Positions 28,140 through 39,700 of a stretch of DNA of 64,000 bases are shown here, piece after piece; the first letter of the stretch is position 1; the number at the start of each line of letters is the position of its first letter. The translations under genes were made by a program, and so were the position numbers. The notes under the pieces were generated by a model. The model was not told the DNA's origin. It did not search any database and saw only the letters and a program-made list of their open reading frames with translations. This DNA is from Dipetalonema caudispina (taxonomy: Eukaryota; Nematoda; Chromadorea; Rhabditida; Onchocercidae): positions 1 through 64,000 of the forward strand of contig JABVXV010000154.1 of the NCBI GenBank assembly GCA_013365325.1. The letters run 5' to 3'.

Positions 28140-29090
28140 GTTATTATTACTAATATTATTCCCTCTCATTCTTCGAAATTTTGCACCAAGTTAACTGTTA
28201 GCAAAACTATGAGTGCCAATGGAACCAAATTAATTTCAACGATCGAGAAATAGAAAGAAAGAATTACATTTGGGAGAGATAAACACTTTTTTTTTTTCCT
28301 CTCTCTGATGTGTATTTGAAGTAATGAATGTTAGTAATTTTCTGGATATAAAAAAAAAAAAAAAAGTATCATGATATTCAAGATAGGAAGTAATTTATTG
28401 GCTAACTAGAAAGCAAACAAACTGCAAGAAGCTTTGTGCAAATTTTTGAAAGTTTACAAAATTGTCCATTTCCATTCTTTTGAATGATTCTTTCATTTTA
28501 ATATTAAAAAAATAAACCTATCGTTAACTTTTACATCACTTCTTGCAAGTCAAAGAAAAGTGTGAAAAAATATTTAGAAAATATTTTGAATACATAACAA
28601 ATTGAAAATTAATCAACTAATCATTTAATTTTAAGTGAAAAAAGAAAAAAAAAAAAAAAAACATAATCTTCTTGGAAATTCTGGAATATTTCTATATCAA
28701 TCATATAAAGATAATTAAATAATCTGTTTATCGATTGAAGCTAATCTATTTGATATTGATCATATCAAAATTTATATCTTTCTTCTTCCTTTTCATATTA
28801 TCTATTGAATTTTATGAAAGAAACCGATAAATGGATACTAACAAAGTCGTTAATATTAATTGAATTTACGAATCATAAAATTAGAAAATGATGGAAGGAA
28901 GAAAACAACAAACCATATCAACAACTGGTACAGCACGAACAATTATTAAAGGCCGTCGTAATTCTTCTTCCCTGAATGGATAACGTTGATGTCGAAAATA
29001 AGGAAGTACTACAGCTCGTACACTATTGCTATCAGGGAATATTTCAACTATCAACAATAACACACCAAAAAATGCCAATAATTTATGCAT
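26673..29090 (-). CDS. Small secreted protein, candidate peptide precursor
   Basis: Two exons, 29090-28914 and 26777-26673, joined across a 2.1-kb intron (ATG|GTTTGT to TTTATAG|GATCG). The phase closes, giving 93 residues and a stop. Residues 1 to about 24 form a signal peptide (MHKLLAFFGVLLLIVEIF, then a polar stretch). The mature part has no cysteine and no membrane segment. It is basic and arginine-rich at first (YFRHQRYPFREEELRRP), and after QKR the tail is acidic and aromatic (SQPDNDFDYINDFDP). KR and RR pairs could be prohormone convertase sites. I do not recognise the family. The secretion signal and the splice closure support a real gene; the peptide-precursor role is inference. A secreted non-peptide protein is equally possible. 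Confidence 0.65.
28063..28160. repeat. (ATT)n microsatellite
   Basis: About 30 ATT units with interruptions at both ends, inside the intron of the small secreted-protein gene. The poly-isoleucine frame over it is an artefact of the repeat. Confidence 0.95.
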
Positions 29091-29566
29091 TCCTGCAAAT
29101 GAAAAACAATTATTTTGATCGTTTTTTTTGCGACAAATTTACGACGTTATACTATCATACATACACTTTCAAACAATCTTGGCTTAAATTACGAATCATT
29201 TAATCTAGGAAAACTAGTGATAAATGTTGTGCAAATATATTGAAATGAAATTGAAAATAGCAATCAAAAGAAGTAATCATGTAAGCAAATAGTGACTTGA
29301 TAATAAAAAGTAATAGTGTTAGATTGATAATGATAATGATAATAAATGATTAACAATCATCGAAAAACAATTGCTAAAAATTTTTAGAATCAATCAGCAA
29401 TACCAATTATTGTATTCATCAATTGAAGTAACATTTATACTCCGGAAAACTAGCAGTTCAAACCAAATAATTCATTTAACTAAATCGTTTATCCACTCAT
29501 CAAAATATCATCATCATTCTACGAATGCTAACTTTAATTTATTTGCAATTTGAAACAACGAATAGG

Positions 29567-29573
<7 letters not shown>

Positions 29574-29602
<29 letters not shown>
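29574..29602. repeat. (TA)n microsatellite
   Basis: TA dinucleotides flanked by ATACATACAT on one side and ACATATATC on the other. It lies upstream of the small secreted-protein gene. Confidence 0.85.
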
Positions 29603-29608
<6 letters not shown>

Positions 29609-30487
29609 TCTGTATGTATAGCTTATTCATTATCTCTAAAACATTAAAAACTAATTAACCGATTTCATTCTATCCTTCAAATTCATTCGATACAATGAAA
29701 ATATCCATACGCAATAATTAAATTGCATAATTTTACTTTTTTATTCCAACAATCTGTAACAAAAACAATTGGATATATTTGTATATTATATTGGCTTTTC
29801 CAAATTGAGTGTGAATGAGAATAAAACAAAAAAAAAATTTTAATTGCAAATTAAATCTAAAAAACTGTTCAATGTGCTTGAATATATTGCAATGATTATT
29901 GAGCATTTATAGTGTTTAAATAATCATTGAAAATTAATTTTTTTTCCATAAAAATGATTATAAAAATTGAGAGAAATTTAATGTGAATACAGGAAAATAT
30001 TTTTCTGTTTTTAATATAATAGCAAACAAAAGAAATAACATCCAAAAGTAAAAAAAAAAAAAAAAAAAAAAAAGATTTTTTGAAATACAAAATTAAAAGT
30101 CATAAAAGCAGGACAAATGAATGGTTTTCAAAGATTCGATTAAATAAAATGAAATGTTATTATTATGAAAAAAAAAAAAAAAAAAAAAAAGCTAAGTATG
30201 ATAAACATAGAACTATTAGATGACTGAACTAAAGATATGATGAGTAAAAGCAGAAAATGTGGTAATTTCCAAAAATATTTAATTTCCAACCGTATTCTCT
30301 AAAGAGAAAACTTGAAATGTTTATTTTGGAATTTTGAATGAATGAATCCAGAAACATTTCCTATAAGAGATTTGATCTGGAGCTTTTCATGATTTATTTG
30401 TTTTATCTTCGATTTGATAGGCCTAATATTTTTGAAAATATCCTGAAATCTCGATGACAATTCAATCTCATTTTATTCTATCGTTCA

Positions 30488-30736
30488 CGCCGATAACGTC
30501 ACATGCATTAGTATTATCTAATATGAAATGAAATGAAAGTAAAAATATGTTTCATAACTAAACCTTTTCAAGAAATTAATCAAATTATTATTAATTTATT
30601 ACCATATGCAATCATTACCGCCGATAACGTCACATGCATTAGTATTATCTAATATGAAATGAAATGTAAGTAAAAATATGTTTCATAATTAAACCTTTTC
30701 AAGAAATTAATCAAATTATTATTAATTTATTACCAT
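30488..30736. repeat. Tandem duplication, 131-bp period
   Basis: Copy 1 is at 30488-30605 and copy 2 at 30619-30736. They differ at only two visible positions (GAAAGT versus GTAAGT, and ATAACTA versus ATAATTA). A 13-base segment separates them. Each copy starts CGCCGATAACGTCACATGCA, which includes a CRE-like ACGTCA. The near identity implies a recent duplication. Confidence 0.92.
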
Positions 30737-31698
30737 TTCAATTCTATGTGAATTGATTATAATATTAATATTACTGCTGAAGTTGATTAACAAAATTACA
30801 TCATATTCATTTCAAATGTTTGTGCAAAACTTCGAAATGCTTCATTTATTATTAAAATTTAAGAGAAAAAAAAAACCAATAAATTTAACAAAAATTTATT
30901 TACAATTTTAGTTTTTCCTTCTTTTTTTTTTTGCAGAAATACTTACATATTGCAATATCTCAATTAATATTATTTCATGAAAAAAAAAGAATATAAGATG
31001 AAATCATTTTTAACTTGAATGTAACTAATTTTTATAACAAACATATGGAATGAAAAGTTTGCAGCAACAGTTATTTGATACTAATTACAAGTTACTTCTG
31101 TTTATCAGTCACAAATATACTGATAGTTTTACTTCTAATTTCTTACTCAATTGCCTTTTTACGATCACGTAAACGTTTCTTTCCTATTAAATTCAAAAAA
31201 GTGAATAAATTTGCCTATAAAATTACTGATGTATCAGATGTTACATAAAAATTTGGTACATATTCTCGAGTTTATTAGACTAATTAATTCAATGAATATT
31301 CCACCGCGGCAACGTTGTAAAATAAACATTTATTAAACTTCGATAAGGAAGATAAAGAAATCATTTAACAACTATGTTATTAAATCAATTCTATTAATAA
31401 TTATTTTAGAGAAAGAAATAATTGAAAGATTACGAGAGTAAGGAAAATTTTGGAAATTTTTAGTTGAAAAGAAGTATTAAACAATTTTGATTATAAATTT
31501 GTTATTATATAATTTTATTCCAATTTTTTCTTTCTGCTTAGTTTAGAATAAATTAAAAACAAATATATGATTGACAATTATTTGAAGTGGAATAAAAAAA
31601 AAAAAGTGGAAATGTTTTACCTAATCTTTTCACTTTAATGCAATTACATTTACTCTTATGATTCTCAAATTTTTTAAGTTTGACGAGAAATTTGACGA

Positions 31699-32470
31699 CC
31701 CACGTAATTCTATTTGTTTGTCAAAAGTATAGTGGAAATTAGTAGGAAGAAGCTTATTGATTAATCAAAAATATAAGTGTCATTTGATGGCCATCCATTT
31801 GTATCACAGTAATATTTTGAGTATAACACGGGAATTACTATCCGGAAATAGTTAAATTTCCTTTAAAGAAGTAATAAAACTATTTTAAGAAGGATGACAT
31901 GGGAAAATTTAATATAAATTAGTGAAATGTTGCAGTTTGTATCTTTCTTATGCATAAAAATACTAATTACTTCAGGAAATTATATGTTTACATGAGCAAA
32001 TTGAAAGAATACAATGGGTGATAATTTATAGAATCAATCGATCAAAAACTTTTATGCATATTTGGCATTCATTAAAATAAGTCTTATTGCGGCTATATCG
32101 GAAATTTTTTCAAAATTGTTATTCAAAATTTGCAAATCCATATATTTACTGAGCGTTAAACTGGAATTCTAAATTAATGAATGAAATTCAGGATGATTTT
32201 TCAATAAAGAAGAATGATCGTATTGCAGAAGTAATTTTCCAGTTCCACTAATGAGGCTAATATTTTATCTTTGATAATGACGACACAAACCCATGCAATT
32301 CTATTTGTTTGTCAAAAGTATAGTGGAAATTAGTCGGAGGAAGCTTAATGATTAATCAAAAATATAAGCATAATTAAACTACAGCATCATTTGATCGCCA
32401 TCCATTTGTATCACAATAATAGTTTGATGCATTTTTTGGTATAACACGGGAATTACTATCCCGGAAATAG
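31699..32470. repeat. Dispersed direct repeat pair about 590 bp apart
   Basis: The segment at 31699-31851 and the segment at 32290-32470 share long blocks in the same order. These include AATTCTATTTGTTTGTCAAA, AGTATAGTGGAAATTAGT, ATTAATCAAAAATATAAG, CCATCCATTTGTATCACA and TATAACACGGGAATTACTAT. Copy 2 carries two extra insertions. No open frame spans either copy. It is either a duplicated noncoding element or a pair of old transposon fragments. Confidence 0.88.
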
Positions 32471-33270
32471 TGCAATTTGTTTCATCCAATTCGAGATGTG
32501 AAATAAAAAATTGATTGATATTTTGAAAAATTTTATTATGTTCACAATTTGAATTTAGCTTAAGAGATTTAAATTTTCATTTATATTGATGTAGAAATTT
32601 TTGATGTTCATATGATAATAATAATTCTTCCTTATTGGATAAGGTTATTCCATATTTTTAAGTTTCCTTTTTCTGCTATTTCTTGTAATGAAGAAAATTT
32701 TTATTGATAAATTACACAAATGTTGAAAAATTGTATAGCTAAAAATCGGAAATTACTAAGCAACAGATACCACCGAGGAATTTCAGATGCAATTGGAGAA
32801 TGTGTAAATACACACCAACATGTCAATGTGGAAGAGGATGTATGAAAGTGAAATTTCAAAAGAAATCCAAATTTTAAAATATGAATTCCACATTAACATC
32901 CATGAAATTTTTCTTTTTTTTTTTTTTTTAATACTAAAGTCCTAAGAATTTCTGTGGAAGAGTAAGTTTTAGAGAATATATAACATAAATCAAAAGATAT
33001 CACACAAAAATGAAGTTACAGTATGAAATTATTGTCAACAATCCAAAGATTTTATCATTTTATAAAATTAGGAATGAATGAATCTCACATTGTAAGAAAA
33101 AACACCAAATATTTCAATGGAATATTCAAGAATTTCAATTTTTGAATCCATGAATGAATGTAGAAAATTTTCGTCAGGAAAGTAAAAGTACAACATATTA
33201 CAAATTTCAATATTTTATATCATCTAGCTACAAAAATATTTGCTAAGGACTAGAATCATTTATTTTTTTG

Positions 33271-33334
33271 TTACGATAATTTCTTTATGCGTATTTCAAA
33301 ATTTATTACGATAATCTTTTTATGCGTATTTCAA
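33271..33334. repeat. 35-bp-period tandem duplication
   Basis: TTACGATAAT followed by CTTTATGCGTATTTCAA-like sequence occurs at 33271 and again at 33306, with a few substitutions. It is a simple local duplication in intergenic DNA. Confidence 0.8.
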
Positions 33335-33432
33335 TAGCATAAAACTTCATCCCTTATTTTTGTACTGGAATTTCTGTTCTCTGATTGTTTACAAAATGTC
33401 AAAATTAGCTAAAATTTACAGTTAGAATTTCA

Positions 33433-33495
33433 AACCATCTTAACTCTGTAGTCAAAGTGTCGAAACCAGCTGAACTCTGTAATCAAAGTGTCGAA
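33433..33495. repeat. 31-bp-period tandem duplication
   Basis: AACTCTGTAGTCAAAGTGTC in the copy at 33433 recurs as AACTCTGTAATCAAAGTGTC in the copy at 33464. Both copies end in CGAA. Confidence 0.8.
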
Positions 33496-33550
33496 AACTA
33501 ACAGATATTTTTCAAAAGTATTTTGTTACTTATTCTGTCTTCTGAAACTG

Positions 33551-33564
33551 GTCAAACGTTTGAC
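33551..33564. repeat. Perfect 14-bp palindrome
   Basis: GTCAAACGTTTGAC is identical to its reverse complement. It contains AACGTT and two TTTGAC/GTCAAA half-sites. It could be a dimer-binding site but is short enough to be chance. Confidence 0.6.
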
Positions 33565-36500
33565 GATATTGTTGCTTTCCAGATGTACCATCGTTGGTTT
33601 GCTTATAACATGAGAAGATAAGGCTTAGGTATAAGATGATAAATTGGGCACATTATTTTTATCAAATGGATCCTTTTCATATAGGAGTGGAGCCGGGTGA
33701 AAAACGGATGGAAAACGAAGTAAGAAGAGGAAGTGCCTTCTGATAATCTGAAAATTATTTTATCAATCAGCGGTATTAAAATATATGAGAAAATGTCAAG
33801 ATGAGAAAAAAAAAGTGATCTTTCAAGAACTTTAAATTTTTAGATAAAATTTTCGAATTTCCGGAAAAATGAATATATCCCGTAGCGATACAATGTCTGG
33901 AAGTTCCTCAATAAATTTCATTCTTATTCGTCATGCTAATTTAACCGGAAACTAACGCATTTTCCACCGTGAACAGTCACTGCAAGTGATCCGTTAGTGT
34001 CACTAAAATTACCTAAATATTGCGGTGAAGAAAATATTACCGTAACGAAAAAAATTTCGATAGGTAAAAAATCAAATTTCAAGAATATAAGAGCATTTAT
34101 TTTATCATCGAAATTAAAAAAACTATTGCTATAATTTCTTCTTCTTTCAGGTAGAGGAGAATTTTGCCGATTTTCCTTGACAGATTTGAATTCTTTTTTT
34201 TTTTTTCATGCAATAATTCTTCAGTTGTAATTTCTTGACCTTATCTCTTTATGAGAAAGTAAACTTGTAATAATTTAATTCAGTAAGGCTAGCTATTTAA
34301 CTTTATTCTGTTATACGTAGTTTAAAAAAAAAAAAGAAAAAACCTCTGGAAAATATTCATTCTACCATCGATGTAAATTTTAAATGAAAACTAAAGCTTA
34401 TAAGTACTAACAAATTTATACGTCAAAAATAAGTACTGAAAAAAACTGATTGTTATAGAATACTCAGCATCGATATTTGATTATCACTGATATTCGCTGA
34501 AACGAATAGAAATGCTTTTCGTGATAAGAGAAGAAATCACGGTAGTTCGATCTCACGGAATGATACTAAAATAGAAAACAGAAGTAATCCAAAAATGGAT
34601 AGTTAAAAATTTTCGAAGATAACAAAAGATAAACAAATCATAGGACAGATATATTTGATACATAAAGTAATGTTTGTTAGTTGAATATGATTTACAACTT
34701 ACAAGTAACGTGTCGTACGTTATCGATACACGTCATTTTGCACGATATTTCCTCCCACACTTATGCGATATTGTGTTAAATAAGACTTTGTACTTGTATT
34801 TTATGGCGTACTATTACGTGACAGTAAATAGTAGATGATAGCGGATATTTCACCCTACTAACCATTGATCAATGCAAAGAGACTAGTAAAAATTCCATTT
34901 TAATTGAAGAATTCTGGAAATTTCCAACTTAATGCAAAATTTACAAAAACTAAATAAAAGTAATTTTAAAAATGATTTTAGACGAGTGTATAAAACGCTA
35001 TAGTTGTGATAATTTTTTAGGAAAAAGAAATAAAATAACATTCAACAAATTTTTCTGTTTCTGCTTCAATAATTTGGTGACATCGGATATTAGACAACTT
35101 GGAGAACACTAGATGCTTCTGGAAACAAACCAATTTCCAAGAAGGAAAGCTTATATCAGTGAAAATAAGTGAATCTTTACGTTAGAGTTTACTGTGTTCG
35201 ATTTCATAAATAAGTTTTTCGTAAAAAACAGATATCAGTTTAAACTGAATTGTATCGTTTCAGCACAGACCCATTCCGATTTGTAACCAGAAGTAAGGAA
35301 GTTATTCATTTTCTACCTTCTTTTTTTTTATGAACATTCACATAATGAAAGTTTTTTGAATTTCTAAAATTCAAAGGTTTCAAAAAAATGGATAAAATGG
35401 TAAACAACAAAGCAGTATAATTTTGTAATTTTTCTGCACGAATCATTTCAATGAGTGTTTTTTGTTAAAATTTAATATGAAGTTTTGCTTTCAAGAATCA
35501 TTCATGCGCAACTTTACTTAGAAGATCTTTATAGCTAAAAGAAGAAGTCATTTAAAGGAACGATAATTGGTATTTTGTTGATCCTAAGTTTCACGGACTA
35601 TTAGAGTATCTACGTTTGCAAATTTGTTTCATATAATAAAAGGAATGAGATCATTTTCATATTATAATAAATATTTTTATGGACACACGTAATGACATAT
35701 TGCCTTAAGCATTTCCCCCATGGACGGAAAATTATAATTATCAGCATGGATCAACAATATCTTATAGAATATTCTACAACACTTCGCATTAGCATCTTTG
35801 ATCATTATTCTGCACCAGGTATAAAGCTTAATATTTTTATTTAATTTCCAAAATTTCCCTGAGGAATTAATTCCCTCAATAACAAACCCAATTTTTCGGA
35901 TAAATTTTTAAGGTTATTAATTTACAAATTGCTGAATAGAAAAATTTCTCGAATTTTTAGACTCTGCCAATGGTAAGTAAATCTAACGCTCAGTACAAAA
36001 TGGGATCCATGGCTTTTGACAGATATGTTTCAAACATATCAAATGCAATATTCTAACATATTATCCACTCAAATTCACTGTTCACTTCCATTATTCATAA
36101 AAACGATTAATTCTTCATCATCAATATACATTCAACAAAAAATCGTAATCAGATGATGTCTTTAAAATAATTTACATAAGCCAAAATAGTTGGTGTATGC
36201 AGTCATTTTATCACTGCAAACAAAATGTGTTACATTTCTAACAGAATGTACGCAATATTTCATAAACTAAACATTTAAAACATATCATCAACATGCAAAA
36301 TATTAAAAATATGATTGAGAAAGAAAGAAAATTTCATAGCTGAACTAGACCCACAACATGATAGCAAGGACCTTTTTGGAAAATAACTTCTATTCCATAT
36401 GCATAATTCATGCCAAATGAGCATCATTATAACCTATAAATCTTTTTGCAAAAAACTAAACTGTGGAAAGTACAACTATCAATGATTGATTCAAAATTAT

Positions 36501-36732
36501 ACTAATTTTTAGAATCATATTTAAGATAGGATATAAAAGCATCATTATGTGGTGAATTAAAACGAAACATGATTCAAGTTCATCTCCCATTTATTTTGGC
36601 ATCCATATTTTTCTGCCCTCTAAAATATTTTTATCGATAGAAACAATAAGAATTATGTATCTATATAAACAGCAAATAAGTCTCGTGAGAAGGAATTACG
36701 AAAACATTAATACTAATTAACAAATTGATTAT

Positions 36733-39700
36733 TTATATAAGACTCAAATCTTTCCTTTCTTCTTCGTCGAGATCATTCTTCACATCTTCTAATGTCATTT
36801 CTGAAAAGGATCATTTAATTTCTGAATTGCCTAAAATCACCATCTACACAATAATTTTCACCATCATTACATCCTCTTTTCAACGAATATTCGCTCCATT
36901 TCCTGGATGATTAACTTATTATTTTAATTCATTTGATTATCAAGAACAGTTCAGATCCAAAGCAACCTACCACTACTTTGAACAATTTGTTCCAGAGCAT
37001 CCATATGTGGTGGCGTGTTCGATCCTACACCAACGTAATGTATGGTCTGGGTTTGACCAGACCTTTCATCCATATAGACAATATTCACACCCGGTTGAGT
37101 CTCCAGCGAACTGAAGAAATGCGAACTATTACCAGTTGGAATCAGGCCAATACCATTTGATGTTATGATTGGTTGCGATGGAAGGATTTCTACTCCTCCT
37201 GCTCCTACAGTAGTCGTTTCATTGAGCGTAATATTTTCCATCACCTAAAATATGAAACAAGTTTTAAAATGAATAAGAAAAAGTAGAGTTATTAGAATGA
37301 CTAACGCACTCTTGCTTCAAAATTTCCTAAGTTACTTGAAATTACTTATGACACTTATTTCCGTTTTTCCGGTCATTAGAAAATTTGTTTTAGTAGTAAA
37401 AGAAAAAACATTAAATCTGGGGAAAGTGAAATTTTCATTACTTCATATCGATCGAAGCTTATTATTGCACTTCCTTTCTTGTATTAATACTTACACTTAA
37501 ACGATCAATTAAAAGAGTAAAAAGACATAGCGTATATATTGCCAAAACATGATCCTCTACAAACTATCAAAAAAAGAATGGAAATCTTTTCTATTTAGAA
37601 CCTGTGTCATCACGTAAATAACTGGCTTGTTGGAAGCTTTGGCAAGTCGTAATTCCACCAAATACAATAAATATTCATCGAAAAGTAGACGGATAAGGTG
37701 AAAGGAACCAAAAGACTGAGCCGAGCGAAGTGTGAGATCTCGTATTATCATGGAGCTGCAAATATTATAATCCAAGCAAGAAATCTTGTTGAATTTGTCC
37801 ATTTTAACATAAATAAAACCAATATAAAAATAAAGCGGGATCGATGAATTTACTTACATCTAAGTGAACAGTTCACTTACCTATAAAAAGACCAATTCTT
37901 CAAAAATTGTTTCGAAACATCCGCCAAAACACCATAGGGTTTGTCGTGGTATTTTGCTAGCACCTGAAATACAAAACTAATGGCGTAAAACAGTTAAAGA
38001 TACCAATAAACAATTAAAATCATTTGGAAATAGTTTAAAATCACGCCGTAACCTTTGATTATTGATCCAAAATTTTACCATTTTACTATCACTAACCTGA
38101 TCAACGACAGCTTCCAACCATTCAGCCCACTGTTCTAAGCTTTTTTGCTTTTGCAAATTTTCCCGAAAATCGGACTGAAGATTGGATACCAGTACTGGAT
38201 CACAATCGCAAATCCACCTAAAAATTTATAAAATTATCGATAAAATTTTGTTAAAAGCTCATATAAACCAACCTAATTTCAAAGACAATCCCTTTATTAC
38301 TGCTTAACTGTGGTATCATCGGTGATATATGACATCACGTCCTGAGAGCATTGTTAACAGTTTCTCAGGTAATATCTCGAGTAGGCTTTGAAAGAATTTG
38401 AAAGAATGCTTTTTTATTTGAAATTAGCACCAGTTGAAGCCAGAGATGAATTTCAAATATGAAAAAAAAAATTAAGTAAAAGTGATGACGAACCCGGCCT
38501 GGTCCTGAACACTGGCTATATCGACTCGATTAAAGTCTTGAAGCATCTGATGGATTTGATCTGGCTTTTGTAAGACACCACGTGCAGCAGAAGCCAGATG
38601 ATTTAGAGAAGTATATCGCCTTAATGTTTGTGCCAATGTACGTACAGCAACAAGTTTCTTCTTTTGAATAACATCTGGAGCTCCTTGCATGGCTTTCTTC
38701 AGTTGCACTTCCAATGATTTCGCAAAATTACGAATTTGTAAAGTTAATGCTCCTAGAAGTTATTTTATGAAAAGTAAGTAAAACGTACTGCAAATGCAAA
38801 AAAAAAAAAAAAAAAAAAAAAAGCTAAGTTCTCTTTGTTTTTAATGTAACCTGGATGTTTTGATGTCCTGTCCCACTGAATGCGACTGGAATTAAACACA
38901 CTGTACATGCTTCACAAGCATTCTATTTTTTGTTCCTTCGGGAAAAAAAGTTCCCCAAAAAATGAAATAAAATCTAAAAAGCGACATTTTTGGAAAAGGT
39001 TCAAAAAATTATAGAAAGTTATAGAGGCTACCTGATATATTAGAGCTCAATACATCCGGAATCAAAACTTCAACAACCACTTGATAAAATGAAAAATCCA
39101 TATTTTGAACGAATGCCTGCATTTGAGGCACTGTACACAGACGAAATAGTTGAATTTGACTGAGGCCTTTCAATGTTTTACTGAATAAATCCAAATAATA
39201 CAATCAATGTATGCAAGGAACAATAACAAGAATGAATTTGAGTAGTATTCATTATCTATTTTATGTTACTTTTAATGGATCCTATGAAAAATTTTGGAAA
39301 ATCGGGATGTTCAACTGAACTATATATCATGGAAAGTTTCAAACGCACTCATTGCTAGCACAATCTTCATCTTCCATATCTTCTTGATCATTTTCCGGTT
39401 GCCAAAAAGTTATCCAACATTCTTCTACCATATCGAAATGCAACTGTTTTACGCATTCCAAAACTTCCTGGAAGATACTGGGAAGTCATTCGAATAACGA
39501 TTCATTCAACGAACTTACTTTATCTTTTTCAATGATAACTTTACTGAATAATATTGTTAATTAAACCAAGAAAAAAACTTTCCTCTATGTTGAAATACAT
39601 TAAAATACAAAGAGACGCATTCAGAAAACTTCAGATAACAATTTCAAAATTTTCGAATTAAAATATGGTGAAATTTCCTAACTTACAGCGCAATTTGTCG

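Larger units (their letters stand above)
29091..36732. other. Intergenic region with local duplications
   Basis: About 7.6 kb between the small secreted-protein gene and the 3' end of daf-19. No exon with usable splice sites was found on either strand. It contains an AT microsatellite (about 29574-29602), poly(A) runs, a 131-bp tandem duplication, a dispersed repeat pair and two short tandem duplications, listed separately. Confidence 0.6.

Noticed and set aside
28008..28253. Frame with a long isoleucine run on the plus strand
   Set aside because: It is produced by the (ATT)n repeat inside an intron of the minus-strand secreted-protein gene.
36933..37160. Plus-strand frame opposite the penultimate daf-19 exon
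   Set aside because: It is a shadow of the minus-strand exon, whose splice sites and phase are clear.
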